Assembly: GCF_900176255.2 (NCBI RefSeq)
Contig: NZ_FXEG02000002.1
Span: 62,001-126,000 of the forward strand
Length of the DNA stretch: 64,000 nucleotides
Source: Mycobacterium ahvazicum
Lineage (GTDB): Bacteria > Actinomycetota > Actinomycetes > Mycobacteriales > Mycobacteriaceae
Direction: 5' to 3'
Shown here: piece after piece, positions 8,342 to 17,453 of the stretch
Layout of the letters: each line of letters starts with the position of its first letter
How positions within the stretch are numbered: the stretch's first letter is position 1
The notes under the pieces: generated by a model
Database searches by the model: none
What the model was told of the DNA's origin: nothing
The model's input: the letters and a program-made list of their open reading frames with translations, nothing else
Program-made: the position numbers and the translations under genes

Positions 8342-9667
8342 ATGCGATGCACCGTCTTCGGCACTGGATATCTGGGTGCCACGCACGCAGTCGGCATGGC
8401 CGTGCTGGGACACGAGGTCGTCGGGGTCGATATCGACCCGGGCAAAGTCGCCAAGCTCGCCGCGGGTGACATCCCCTTCTACGAGCCCGGTCTCCGGGAG
8501 TTGCTGACAGACAACCTGGCTGCCGGCAGATTGCGGTTCACCACCGACTACGACTTGGCGGCCGATTTCGCCGACGTGCACTTCCTCGGCGTCGGCACGC
8601 CGCAAAAGAAGGGCGAGTACGGCGCCGACCTCAGCCACGTCAACGCCGTTATCGACAATCTCGTACCCCGGCTGACCAGGCCGGCGGTGCTGGTCGGCAA
8701 ATCGACTGTGCCAGTGGGCACCGCGGCCGAGCTCGGCGAGCGCGCCGCTGCGCTGGCGCCCGCAGGGGTCGACGTCGAAATCGCGTGGAATCCGGAGTTC
8801 CTGCGTGAAGGACACGCGGTGCATGACACCTTGGAGCCGGACCGCATTGTGCTTGGTATACAGCAGGATTCGGTGCGCTCCGAGATCGTCGTCCGCGAGC
8901 TGTACGCACCCATCCTCGACTCCGGTGTGCCTTTCCTGGTAACCGATTTGCAGACAGCGGAATTGGTCAAGGTCTCGGCTAATGCCTTTCTCGCGACCAA
9001 GATTTCGTTCATCAATGCCGTCTCCGAGGTGTGTGAGGCCGCAGGGGCGGACGTCACGCTGCTGGCCGATGCGCTCGGTTATGACTCCCGCATCGGGCGC
9101 AAATTCCTCAACGCGGGCTTGGGTTTTGGCGGTGGCTGTCTGCCCAAGGACATTCGGGCTTTCATGGCCCGCGCCGGGGAGCTGGGCGCCAACCAGGCGC
9201 TGACGTTCCTGCGCGAAGTCGACAGCATCAACATGCGCCGGCGCACCAAGATGGTTGAGCTGGCGACCGCCGCGTGCGGCGGTTCGCTGCTGGGCGCCAA
9301 CATCGCCGTGCTCGGAGCGGCTTTCAAGCCCGAATCCGACGATGTCCGGGATTCACCGGCGCTCAACGTCGCCGGCCAGCTGCAGCTCAACGGCGCCGCG
9401 GTCAACGTCTACGATCCGAAGGCTTTGGAGAACGCGCGCCGCCTGTTCCCGACGCTGAACTACGCGGTGTCGGTGGCCGAGGCCTGCGAGGGCGCGGACG
9501 CGGTCCTGGTGCTGACCGAGTGGCAGGAATTCACCGACCTCGACCCGAACGACCTCGCCGACCGGGTGCGGGCTCGCGTCGTCGTCGACGGCCGCAACTG
9601 CCTGGACGTCGAGCGCTGGACGCAGGCGGGCTGGAAGGTGTTCCGGCTCGGGGCGCGACGTCCCTAG
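8342..9667 (+). CDS. udgA: UDP-glucose 6-dehydrogenase
   Basis: A 441-residue enzyme (Rv0322 UdgA is of similar length) that oxidises UDP-glucose to UDP-glucuronate with two NAD+. The N-terminal Rossmann motif is GTGYLGATHAVGMAVLGHEV, with the acidic VVGVDID after it. GVGTPQKKGEYGADLSHV, STVPVGT and ATKISFINAVSEVCE (catalytic Lys region) follow. GLGFGGGCLPKDI carries the catalytic Cys, and the C-terminal NAD-binding repeat is IAVLGAAFKPESDDVRDSP. Cytoplasmic; its product feeds cell-surface polysaccharides or glycolipids. Confidence 0.95.
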   Translation: MRCTVFGTGYLGATHAVGMAVLGHEVVGVDIDPGKVAKLAAGDIPFYEPGLRELLTDNLAAGRLRFTTDYDLAADFADVHFLGVGTPQKKGEYGADLSHVNAVIDNLVPRLTRPAVLVGKSTVPVGTAAELGERAAALAPAGVDVEIAWNPEFLREGHAVHDTLEPDRIVLGIQQDSVRSEIVVRELYAPILDSGVPFLVTDLQTAELVKVSANAFLATKISFINAVSEVCEAAGADVTLLADALGYDSRIGRKFLNAGLGFGGGCLPKDIRAFMARAGELGANQALTFLREVDSINMRRRTKMVELATAACGGSLLGANIAVLGAAFKPESDDVRDSPALNVAGQLQLNGAAVNVYDPKALENARRLFPTLNYAVSVAEACEGADAVLVLTEWQEFTDLDPNDLADRVRARVVVDGRNCLDVERWTQAGWKVFRLGARRP

Positions 9668-9696
9668 ACCGCACCCTTGACGAGTAGCCTGATCGC

Positions 9697-10452
9697 GTGG
9701 ACTACGCGGCAGCCTTTCTCGACGAAAACCGCTCTTTTTCGGAGCTTTTCCGCGATGTCGACGAATCGCTCCCGGTGCCGACCTGCCCGGAGTGGAGCCT
9801 CAAGCAGCTGTTCCGTCACGTCGGCCGCGGCGATCGTTGGGCGGCGCAAATCGTGCGCGACCGACTCGATGAACGGCTCGACGTGCGCAGCGTCGAAGGC
9901 GGCAAGCCGCCACCGGATCCCGCCGACGCGATCTCCTGGTTGCACGGTGGAGCCCAACGATTGCTCGACGCCGTTGAACTGTCCGGCGTCCAGACAGCGG
10001 TATGGACCTTTCTCGGTGCGCGCCCGGCGAATTGGTGGATCCGACGCCGACTGCACGAGACGTCGGTACATCGCGCCGACGCGGCCATCGCGCTCGGGCG
10101 TCAATTCACCCTCGATCCCGCGGTCGCGGCCGACGGGATCACCGAGTTCCTCGAGCGCATCGTCGTCCAGGCCGGAAGCGACGGCGCCCCACTGCCGCTC
10201 GAGGACGGCCAGACCCTGCACCTGCACGCGACCGACCCTGGGCTGGGCGAAGCCGGCGAATGGACGATCAGCGTCTCCGACGGTGGCGTCGTCTGGTCAC
10301 ACGAGCACGGCAAGGGCAGTGCGGCGTTGCGCGGCGGTGCCACCGAGCTGTTGTTGGCGATGGCGCGCCGAACTCGGCTCGCCGACACCGGCATCGAGAT
10401 GTTCGGCGACGACACCGTCTGGCAAACCTGGCTGCAGCGCACGCCTCTTTAG
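9697..10452 (+). CDS. Maleylpyruvate isomerase/DinB-type mycothiol-dependent enzyme family protein (Rv0332-like)
   Basis: A 251-residue protein of the actinobacterial MDMPI family. The N-terminal helical-bundle domain contains VPTCPEWSLKQLFRHVGRGD and RRRLHETSVHRADA, the His-rich pattern where MDMPI and DinB proteins bind metal. The C-terminal half (about 150-245) is the alpha/beta MDMPI C domain with WTISVSDGGVVWS. The real substrate of this branch is unknown. It sits 29 bases after udgA and before the NTF2-like gene and rmlA, the order Rv0332-Rv0333-rmlA of M. tuberculosis. Confidence 0.85.
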   Translation: MDYAAAFLDENRSFSELFRDVDESLPVPTCPEWSLKQLFRHVGRGDRWAAQIVRDRLDERLDVRSVEGGKPPPDPADAISWLHGGAQRLLDAVELSGVQTAVWTFLGARPANWWIRRRLHETSVHRADAAIALGRQFTLDPAVAADGITEFLERIVVQAGSDGAPLPLEDGQTLHLHATDPGLGEAGEWTISVSDGGVVWSHEHGKGSAALRGGATELLLAMARRTRLADTGIEMFGDDTVWQTWLQRTPL

Positions 10453-10504
10453 CAACGTCGGGGAAACGACGTGCCGAGAAGTGGTACACGGTAATTTTTA
10501 GTCC

Positions 10505-10855
10505 ATGACCACATCGGAGATTGCCACCGTGCTGGCTTGGCACGACGCTCTCGCCAGCGCGGACATCGAGACCTTGGCCGCCCTGTCCAGCGATGACATC
10601 GAGCTGGGGGACGCGCACGGAGCAGCGCAGGGCCACGAGGCGCTGCGCACCTGGGCCACGTCCAACCCGGCGACCACCGAACTCGGCGAGATGTACGTGC
10701 ACGACGGTGTCGTGGTCGCCGAACAAACGGGCGGCGCTCCCGGTGCGCTGGCGTTCCGTGTTGTCCACGACCATGTCACCTCGGTGTTCCGTCATCAGGA
10801 CTTGGCGTCGGCACTGGCAGCCACCGAACTCACCCGGGACGACCTCGTCACCTAG
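10505..10855 (+). CDS. NTF2/SnoaL-like protein (Rv0333-like)
   Basis: A 116-residue single-domain protein. The start [31 protein letters not shown] is the helical opening of the cone-shaped NTF2/SnoaL fold, and the rest ([28 protein letters not shown]) supplies its beta strands. No catalytic residues can be assigned with confidence. It precedes rmlA by 17 bases and is likely co-transcribed with it. Confidence 0.75.
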   Translation: MTTSEIATVLAWHDALASADIETLAALSSDDIELGDAHGAAQGHEALRTWATSNPATTELGEMYVHDGVVVAEQTGGAPGALAFRVVHDHVTSVFRHQDLASALAATELTRDDLVT

Positions 10856-10872
10856 GACTTAGGAGCCACTAC

Positions 10873-11739
10873 ATGCGCGGAATCATCTTGGCCGGCGGTT
10901 CGGGCACTCGCCTGCACCCGATCACGATGGGCATCAGCAAGCAGTTACTGCCGGTTTACGACAAACCGATGGTCTACTACCCGTTGTCCACCTTGATGAT
11001 GGCCGGAATCCGCGACATTTTGGTGATCACCACCCCGCACGACGCGGCCGGCTTTCAGCGGCTGCTGGGCGACGGTTCGCAGTTCGGCATCAACCTCAGC
11101 TATGTCAAGCAGGAGAGTCCCGATGGCCTGGCGCAGGCTTTTGTCCTGGGCGACAAGCACATTGGCAATGACTCGGTGGCTTTGGTATTGGGGGACAACA
11201 TCTTCTACGGCCCGGGACTGGGCACCAGCCTTGATCGTTTCCAATCCATCGACGGTGGAGCTATTTTCGCGTACTGGGTGGCCAACCCGTCGGCATACGG
11301 TGTGGTCGAATTCAGCCCCGACGGCCTGGCGTTGTCACTGGAGGAGAAGCCGGCCACGCCGAAGTCGAATTACGCGGTGCCCGGGCTGTACTTCTACGAC
11401 AACGACGTCATCGAGATCGCCAAGGGTTTGCAGCCGTCGGCACGAGGCGAGTACGAGATCACCGACGTCAACCGGATTTACCTCAACCGCGGCCGGCTCG
11501 CGGTCGAGGTGATGGCCCGTGGCACCGCCTGGCTGGACACCGGAACCTTCGACTCGCTGCTCGATGCCAGCGACTTCGTGCGCACCCTGGAACGACGGCA
11601 AGGCCTGAAAGTCAGTGTGCCCGAAGAGGTTGGGTGGCGGCGGGGCTGGATCACCGACGACGAGCTGGCCACCCGTGCCCGCACGTTGCTCAAGTCCGGC
11701 TATGGCGGCTACCTGCTGGAGATGATGGAACGGGGCTGA
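10873..11739 (+). CDS. rmlA: Glucose-1-phosphate thymidylyltransferase
   Basis: A 288-residue enzyme, the same length as M. tuberculosis RmlA (Rv0334). It joins dTTP and glucose-1-phosphate to form dTDP-glucose, the first step to dTDP-rhamnose needed for the arabinogalactan linker. The nucleotidyltransferase signature [19 protein letters not shown] begins at residue 7, with [49 protein letters not shown] and [16 protein letters not shown] following. AGGAG lies upstream of the ATG. Its last 50 bases overlap the 3' end of the convergent yibE/F-like gene. Confidence 0.97.
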   Translation: MRGIILAGGSGTRLHPITMGISKQLLPVYDKPMVYYPLSTLMMAGIRDILVITTPHDAAGFQRLLGDGSQFGINLSYVKQESPDGLAQAFVLGDKHIGNDSVALVLGDNIFYGPGLGTSLDRFQSIDGGAIFAYWVANPSAYGVVEFSPDGLALSLEEKPATPKSNYAVPGLYFYDNDVIEIAKGLQPSARGEYEITDVNRIYLNRGRLAVEVMARGTAWLDTGTFDSLLDASDFVRTLERRQGLKVSVPEEVGWRRGWITDDELATRARTLLKSGYGGYLLEMMERG

Positions 11740-12970
11740 GCTCGCCCGGTTTGGCGAGCACGGCGGCGATCGCCGTGGTCAACGGGACCGAGAGCGCGAG
11801 CGCGATTCCGCCCACCGCGGAGCGCACGAGTTCGATGGCCACGCTTTCGCTGATCAGCACGTCGCTCAGCGAACGGTTCGCGACGCTGAAGAGCAACAGC
11901 AGCGGCAGCGAGCTGCCGGCGTACGCCAGCACCAGGGTGTAGACGGTGCTGGCGATGTGATCGCGCCCCACCCGAATCGCGCTCAAGAAGATCGTCCGCC
12001 GCGAGGTGTCACCGCCGACATGAGCGAGCTCGAAGACGGTCGACGCCTGCGTGACCGTCACATCGTTGAGTACACCCAGCGAGCCGATGATGAACCCGGC
12101 GAGCAGCAGCCCACTGATCGACACACTGCCCAGATACGCGCTGACCGCCGAGTTCTGTTCATCCGACAATCCGGTCAAATGGGCTAATTCGATTGCCCCC
12201 CAAGATAATCCGGCTGCCAATAGCAACGCCGACAAGGTGCCCAGCAGGGCGGCACTGGTGCGCAGGTTGACGCCGTGGGCGAGGTAGATGACTACGTACA
12301 GGATCGCCGCCGAGGCCACCAGGGACACCGGAACCGCGGGTGCGCCGTCGCGCAGCGCCGGGAGCAAGAAGACCACCAGCACCAGAAACGCGACCACGAT
12401 CCCGACCAGCGCCAGCAACCCGCGCCAGCGCGCGACCGCGACGATGACCAACGCGAACGCCAGGGCCAGCCCCACCAGCGACCAGCCGCGCTCGAAGTCG
12501 TAGAACGCGTACGTGGTGGCGCCTTGCGGGTCGACCTGCCGCACCACCCGGATGTGGTCGTCGGCTTTGAATTGCGGCTGGCCGGGGCCGGGCGAGAATT
12601 CCAACAGGGTTTTCGCGCCGGCATTGGGCCCGGAATCGATTGCGACCAACGTCTCGACGCATCGTCCCGCGCCCGGCGTCCCCGGCTGCGGAGCCGTGGT
12701 GAGCACCTGACTGGCCGACGGGCTGCCGCAGTCAGCCAGCCCGCTGGACAGCACGTGCGCGCGCTCGGTGGTCACCGCCCCGCCGGTCGCGCTCTGAAAC
12801 GGCATCGGGATGGCGACATGCTGGCGGCTCGGCCACAACAACGCCGCACCCGCAATCACGGCGATCCCGATCGCCACCAACAGCCCGACGACGATTTTGG
12901 CGGGCAGCGGACCCAGCGGGGACGGTCCTGACGACAGGTTGTGCGAGTGCGAGTGGGTCACCCGCTCCAC
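11690..12970 (-). CDS. YibE/F-family membrane protein
   Basis: A 426-residue polytopic membrane protein. A first hydrophobic segment near residues 25-45 ([20 protein letters not shown]) is followed by an outside-type domain with a Cys pair ([17 protein letters not shown]), then a bundle of at least seven helices from about residue 165. [41 protein letters not shown] and [20 protein letters not shown] are YibE/F hallmarks. The role of the family is not established. It starts 12 bases after aspC and is probably the last gene of etfD-aspC-yibE/F; its 3' end overlaps rmlA by 50 bases. Confidence 0.85.
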   Translation of the reverse strand: MERVTHSHSHNLSSGPSPLGPLPAKIVVGLLVAIGIAVIAGAALLWPSRQHVAIPMPFQSATGGAVTTERAHVLSSGLADCGSPSASQVLTTAPQPGTPGAGRCVETLVAIDSGPNAGAKTLLEFSPGPGQPQFKADDHIRVVRQVDPQGATTYAFYDFERGWSLVGLALAFALVIVAVARWRGLLALVGIVVAFLVLVVFLLPALRDGAPAVPVSLVASAAILYVVIYLAHGVNLRTSAALLGTLSALLLAAGLSWGAIELAHLTGLSDEQNSAVSAYLGSVSISGLLLAGFIIGSLGVLNDVTVTQASTVFELAHVGGDTSRRTIFLSAIRVGRDHIASTVYTLVLAYAGSSLPLLLLFSVANRSLSDVLISESVAIELVRSAVGGIALALSVPLTTAIAAVLAKPGELSPVPSSPAGSRHSRT

Positions 12971-12982
12971 CGTAGAGGCGGC

Positions 12983-14272
12983 CTACTGCCGGTAGGCGGT
13001 CAGGAAGTTACCCAGCCGCTCGATCGCCGCCGACAGGTCGCGTGCCCACGGCAGGGTCACGATGCGCAGGTGATCCGGGGCCGGCCAGTTGAAGCCGGTG
13101 CCCTGACCTACCAGGATCTTCTCCTGCAGCAGCAGGTCCAGCACCAGCTGTTCGTCGTCCTCGATGTCGTAGACCTCGGGGTCAAGCCGCGGAAACGCGT
13201 ACAGCGCGCCATCCGGCTTCACACAGGACACCCCGGGGATCTGGTTGAGCTTGGTCCACGCGACATCGCGTTGCTCGAGCAGTCGGCCGCCGGGCAGCAC
13301 CAGGTCGTCGATGCTCTGGTAGCCGCCGAGGGCGACCTGGATCGCATGCTGGGCGGGCACGTTCGGGCACAGCCGCATGTTGGCCAGCAGGCTGATTCCC
13401 TCGATGAAGCTGCTGGCGTGATCCTTGGGCCCGGTGATCGCGAGCCAGCCGGCCCGGTACCCGGCCACCCGGTAAGCCTTCGACAGGCCGTTGAAGGTCA
13501 GGCACAGCAGGTCCGGCGCCAGCGTGGCCAGGCTGATGTGCTTGGCGTCGCCGTAGAGGATCTTGTCGTAGATCTCGTCGGCCAGCAGCAGCAGTTGGTG
13601 CTTACGCGCCAGCGCGACGATCTGGGTGAGGATTTCGCGGCTGTAAACGGCGCCGGTGGGATTGTTCGGGTTGATCACGACCAGCGCCTTGGTGCGCTCG
13701 GTGATCTTCGACTCCATGTCGGCGATGTCGGGCTGCCAGCCCTGGGTCTCGTCGCACAGGTAGTGCACCGGCGTGCCCCCGGCCAGCGACGTCGACGCCG
13801 TCCACAACGGGTAGTCGGGCGAGGGAATCAGCACCTGATCGCCGTTGTCGAGCAGGGCCTGCAGTGTCATCGTGATCAGCTCGGAGCACCCGTTGCCCAG
13901 GAAGACGTCGTCGACGTCGAATCGCGGGAAACCGTCTACCAGCTCGTAGCGGGTGACCACCGCGCGCCGGGCCGGCAGGATGCCCTGCGAATCCGAGTAA
14001 CCCTGCGCGTAGGGCAGCGCCTGGATCATGTCGCGCATGATCACGTCGGGCGCGTCGAAGCCGAACGGTGCCGGGTTGCCGATGTTGAGCTTGAGGATGC
14101 GGTGGCCCTCGGCCTCCAGACGCGCGGCATGCTGGTGCACCGGGCCGCGGATTTCGTACAGAACGTCCTGAAGCTTGGACGACTGCGCGAAGATCCGCTG
14201 CCGGTGGTGGCCGGGGCTGTGCACGGGCACCTGGTGAGTGGTCACGTCACCAATGGTGCCATCGGCGTCCAC
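12983..14272 (-). CDS. aspC: Pyridoxal-phosphate aminotransferase AspC
   Basis: A 429-residue fold-type I aminotransferase, matching the recalled length of Rv0337c AspC. LNIGNPAPFGFDAPDVI, GNGCSELITMTLQALL (phosphate-binding turn), NPNNPTGAVYS, LADEIYDKILY (Asp to the PLP nitrogen, Tyr to O3') and LSKAYRVAGYRAGW (Schiff-base Lys) are all present. The alanine/aspartate aminotransferase group is the best fit; the exact donor is inferred. It lies 30 bases downstream of etfD on the same strand. Confidence 0.92.
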   Translation of the reverse strand: MDADGTIGDVTTHQVPVHSPGHHRQRIFAQSSKLQDVLYEIRGPVHQHAARLEAEGHRILKLNIGNPAPFGFDAPDVIMRDMIQALPYAQGYSDSQGILPARRAVVTRYELVDGFPRFDVDDVFLGNGCSELITMTLQALLDNGDQVLIPSPDYPLWTASTSLAGGTPVHYLCDETQGWQPDIADMESKITERTKALVVINPNNPTGAVYSREILTQIVALARKHQLLLLADEIYDKILYGDAKHISLATLAPDLLCLTFNGLSKAYRVAGYRAGWLAITGPKDHASSFIEGISLLANMRLCPNVPAQHAIQVALGGYQSIDDLVLPGGRLLEQRDVAWTKLNQIPGVSCVKPDGALYAFPRLDPEVYDIEDDEQLVLDLLLQEKILVGQGTGFNWPAPDHLRIVTLPWARDLSAAIERLGNFLTAYRQ

Positions 14273-14302
14273 CGATTTTTTCTGATAGAGCCCAATCTGT
14301 GA

Positions 14303-17300
14303 TCAGCGCTTCCCCGGGGGGCGGGCCCCGCGTGCGATCCCGAGCCCCTTGACAGGGGCTGCCGGGGGCGCCGCGTCACCGTTGGTGTCCTCGGACGGCT
14401 CCGGCTCCGGCTCCGGCTTCGGCTCGGGTTTAGCGTCGGCCTTTTGCTCGGCGGGTGCGGGGGCCTCTGCCTTCGCTTCGGCGGCCGGGGCCGCGGCCTT
14501 CTTGGCGCCTGGTCGCTTGGCCCCTGCGGCGATGCCCAGGCCCTTGACGGGCGCGGCCGGCGCCTTAGGCTCTGAGGGCTCTGAGGCCTCAGAGGCCTCG
14601 GCCTTTGGTTCGGCGGCCGGCGCGCTCTCCGGCTCGGCTTCGGTCGCCGGGGCCGCAGCGGCCGGGGCGGCTTTCTTGGCACCCGGCTTTCGGGCGCCGG
14701 CGGCCATGCCGAGCCCCTTGACGGGTGCGGCCGGTGCCTTGGCCTCGGCGGCGTCGGCCTTTTCCTCGGCCGCGGCTGCCGAGGCGGCCGGGGCGGCTTT
14801 CTTCGCGCCCGGCTTTCGGGCGCCGGCAGCCATGCCCAGGCCCTTGGCGGGAGCGGCTTCCGTCTTGGCCTCCGCAGCCGGTTCCTCTGCTGCCGGGGCC
14901 GCGGGCTTCTTGGCACCGGGACGCTTGGCACCGCCGGCGATCCCCAGCCCCTTCGCCGGCGCCGCGGCCTTGGCCGGCTGCTCGGGCTCGGCGGCCGCGG
15001 GCGCTTGGGCCTCCGCGGGCGCCTCCTTCGCCGGTGCCGTCGCGGCGGGAGCAGCGGCCGTGGGCTCAGCCTTGGCGGCCCGCTTCTCTGCTTCCTTTGC
15101 GGCCGTGCCCTTCTCCGGCAGCGTGGCCTTGTCGTACTCGAGGGACCCGAGCAGAATCTGCGCCACGTCGAGCACCTCGACCCCGCTGCGGCCGGCCTCC
15201 TCCTGTCGGTCGTTGACACCGTCGGTGACCATCACGCGGCAGAACGGGCAGCCGGTCGCGATCGTCGCGGCGTTGGTGGCCAGCGCTTCGTCGACGCGCT
15301 CGTGGTTGATGCGCTTGCCGATGTGCTCTTCCATCCACATGCGCGCACCACCCGCGCCGCAGCAGAAGCTGCGGTCGGAGTTGCGCGGCATCTCGGTGAG
15401 ATTCGCCCCGGCGAAGCCGATCAGCTCGCGCGGCGCCTCGTACACCTTGTTGTGACGGCCCAGGTAGCACGGGTCGTGATACGTAATGTCTTGCGAGACA
15501 GGCGTTACCGGCACCAGCTTCTTGTCGCGCACCAACCGGTTCAGCAGCTGGGTGTGGTGCAGCACGCTGTAGTTGGCGCCCAGCTGGCGGTATTCCCTGC
15601 CGATGGTGTTGAAGCAGTGCGGGCAGGTGACGACGATCTTGCGGTCGACGGTCTCCACGCCCTCGAAGACCCCGTCCAGCGTCTCGACGGCTTGGGCGGC
15701 CAGCTGCTGGAACAGGAACTCGTTTCCGGACCGGCGCGCGGAGTCACCGTTGCAGGACTCCCCGGTGCCCAGCACCATGAACTTCACCCCGGCGATGGCC
15801 AGCAGCTCGGCGACAGCCTTTGTGGTCTTCTTGGCCTTGTCGTCGTAGGCGCCGGCGCAACCCACCCAGAACAGGTACTCGTAGCCGTCGAAGCTCTCGA
15901 CGTCCTCGCCGTAGACCGGGACGTCGAAGTCGACCTCGTCGATCCAGTTGGTCCGGTCGCCGGCGTTCTGGCCCCACGGGTTGCCCTTGGTCTCCAGGTT
16001 CTTGAACAGCACCGACAGCTCGGACGGGAACTCCGACTCCATCATCACCTGGTAGCGGCGCATGTCGATGATGTGATCGACGTGCTCGATGTCCACCGGG
16101 CACTGTTCGACGCAGGCGCCACAGGACACGCACGACCACAGCACGTCGGGATCGATCACACCGCCCTGCTCGGCGGTGCCGACCAGCGGGCGCGCCACCT
16201 GCTCGGGTCCGTGGCCGGGAACCCGGCCGAAGCCGGACTCCGGAACGTGGTGGCCTTCTTCTTCGACCGTCTCGAGGTCCAGACCTTCCATCGGCTCGGC
16301 GGTCTTCTCACCCAGGATGTAGGGCGCCTTGGCCATCCAGTGATCGCGCAGATCCATGATGACGAGCTTGGGCGACAACGGCTTTCCGGTATTCCAGGCC
16401 GGGCACTGCGACTGGCAGCGCCCACACTCGGTACAGGTGGCGAAGTCGAGGTTCGCCTTCCAGGTGAAGTCCTCGATCTTGCCGCGACCGAAAACGTCGT
16501 CCTCGCCCGGATCTTCGAAGTTGATCGGCTTGCCGCCGGATTCCATCGGCAGCAGCGGACCGAGGCCGTCGGGCAGGCGTTTGAAGGTGACGTTGATCGG
16601 GGCCAGGAAGATGTGCAGATGCTTGGAGTGCAGCACGATGATCAAGAAGAACAGCGCCACGGCGATGTGAGTCAGCAGCGCGAAGGTCTCGATCCATTCG
16701 TTCGCGGTCACGCCCAGTGGTTGCATGAGCGCACCCATGGCGTGGGAGAAGAACGCACCCCGACCGTAGGGGAAGTTGCCGGTGACGACAGAGGCGCCGC
16801 GGAAGATCGCGAAGCTGATGATGACCAGTGAGATCATGAACAGAATCAGCCAGGCGCCACCGGTGTGGGAGCCGTAGAAACGCGATGAACGGCCGTGTTC
16901 CTTTGGCTCACTTCGCAATCTGATGATCGCGAAAGTGATGATGCCGGCCAGCACGGCGAGCGCGATGAAGTCCTGCAAGAAACCCAGTGCATCCCAGCGG
17001 CCGACGATCGGGATGTGGAAGTTGGGTTGGAACAGCGTGCCGTACGCCTCGATGTACACCGTGATGAGGATGAAGAAGCCCCACATGGTGAAGAAGTGCG
17101 CAAGGCCGGGGATCGACCACTTCAGCAGCTTGCGCTGACCGAACACCTCGGCGATCTGCGTCCAGATGCGGGTGCCGACGTTGTCGGTGCGACCGCTCAC
17201 CGGCTGCCCGGACATGATCAGTCGATACAGCCACCAGACGCGTTTGAGTGCGAACAACGCCACGACCGCGGTCAGGCCCAGCCCCAACACCAATCTGATG

Positions 17301-17317
17301 ATCGTCTGCGTGGTCAC
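14303..17317 (-). CDS. etfD: Membrane-bound electron-transfer-flavoprotein dehydrogenase with extended tail
   Basis: A 1004-residue homologue of Rv0338c (EtfD), which passes electrons from acyl-CoA dehydrogenases via EtfBA to the respiratory chain. Residues 1-265 hold about five to six membrane helices (narI/HdrE-like). Two 4Fe-4S motifs follow: CTECGRCQSQCP (about 295) and CVSCGACVEQCP (about 395). The CCG-type modules include CPHCFNTIG, HDPCYLGRHN and FCCGAGGARMW (to about 660). Residues from about 740 on form an Ala/Pro/Lys tail with five copies of a KGLGxAxGAxxPG unit. The tail makes it longer than the M. tuberculosis protein. GTG start with GGAGAGA upstream. Confidence 0.93.
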   Translation of the reverse strand: MTTQTIIRLVLGLGLTAVVALFALKRVWWLYRLIMSGQPVSGRTDNVGTRIWTQIAEVFGQRKLLKWSIPGLAHFFTMWGFFILITVYIEAYGTLFQPNFHIPIVGRWDALGFLQDFIALAVLAGIITFAIIRLRSEPKEHGRSSRFYGSHTGGAWLILFMISLVIISFAIFRGASVVTGNFPYGRGAFFSHAMGALMQPLGVTANEWIETFALLTHIAVALFFLIIVLHSKHLHIFLAPINVTFKRLPDGLGPLLPMESGGKPINFEDPGEDDVFGRGKIEDFTWKANLDFATCTECGRCQSQCPAWNTGKPLSPKLVIMDLRDHWMAKAPYILGEKTAEPMEGLDLETVEEEGHHVPESGFGRVPGHGPEQVARPLVGTAEQGGVIDPDVLWSCVSCGACVEQCPVDIEHVDHIIDMRRYQVMMESEFPSELSVLFKNLETKGNPWGQNAGDRTNWIDEVDFDVPVYGEDVESFDGYEYLFWVGCAGAYDDKAKKTTKAVAELLAIAGVKFMVLGTGESCNGDSARRSGNEFLFQQLAAQAVETLDGVFEGVETVDRKIVVTCPHCFNTIGREYRQLGANYSVLHHTQLLNRLVRDKKLVPVTPVSQDITYHDPCYLGRHNKVYEAPRELIGFAGANLTEMPRNSDRSFCCGAGGARMWMEEHIGKRINHERVDEALATNAATIATGCPFCRVMVTDGVNDRQEEAGRSGVEVLDVAQILLGSLEYDKATLPEKGTAAKEAEKRAAKAEPTAAAPAATAPAKEAPAEAQAPAAAEPEQPAKAAAPAKGLGIAGGAKRPGAKKPAAPAAEEPAAEAKTEAAPAKGLGMAAGARKPGAKKAAPAASAAAAEEKADAAEAKAPAAPVKGLGMAAGARKPGAKKAAPAAAAPATEAEPESAPAAEPKAEASEASEPSEPKAPAAPVKGLGIAAGAKRPGAKKAAAPAAEAKAEAPAPAEQKADAKPEPKPEPEPEPSEDTNGDAAPPAAPVKGLGIARGARPPGKR
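14305..15010 (-). repeat. Five Ala/Lys-rich repeats in the EtfD tail
   Basis: The C-terminus of EtfD repeats P(A/V)KGLG(I/M)AxGA(K/R)(R/K)PGAKK five times, spaced by Ala/Glu-rich linkers of 25-55 residues. The last copy ends the protein as KGLGIARGARPPGKR. The basic units alternate with acidic linkers. Function unknown; a flexible tether or binding to nucleic acid, membrane or partner protein is possible. Confidence 0.8.
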
Positions 17318-17453
17318 CGAAGGTCTCTCCCCATTGCATCGTCGCTCAACGAAAATTCGTTCGATCTTTGCTAGCTCATAGTGACATCTGGGCTGCTACC
17401 GACGCGAGAAAGGTTGCCCTAACTGCGACTCCCGAAAGCCTTTGACCTGCGGC

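Noticed and set aside
15005..16831. 608-codon open frame on the plus strand
   Set aside because: It is antisense to etfD, whose Fe-S and CCG motifs are unambiguous; the frame is open only because of G+C-rich codon bias.
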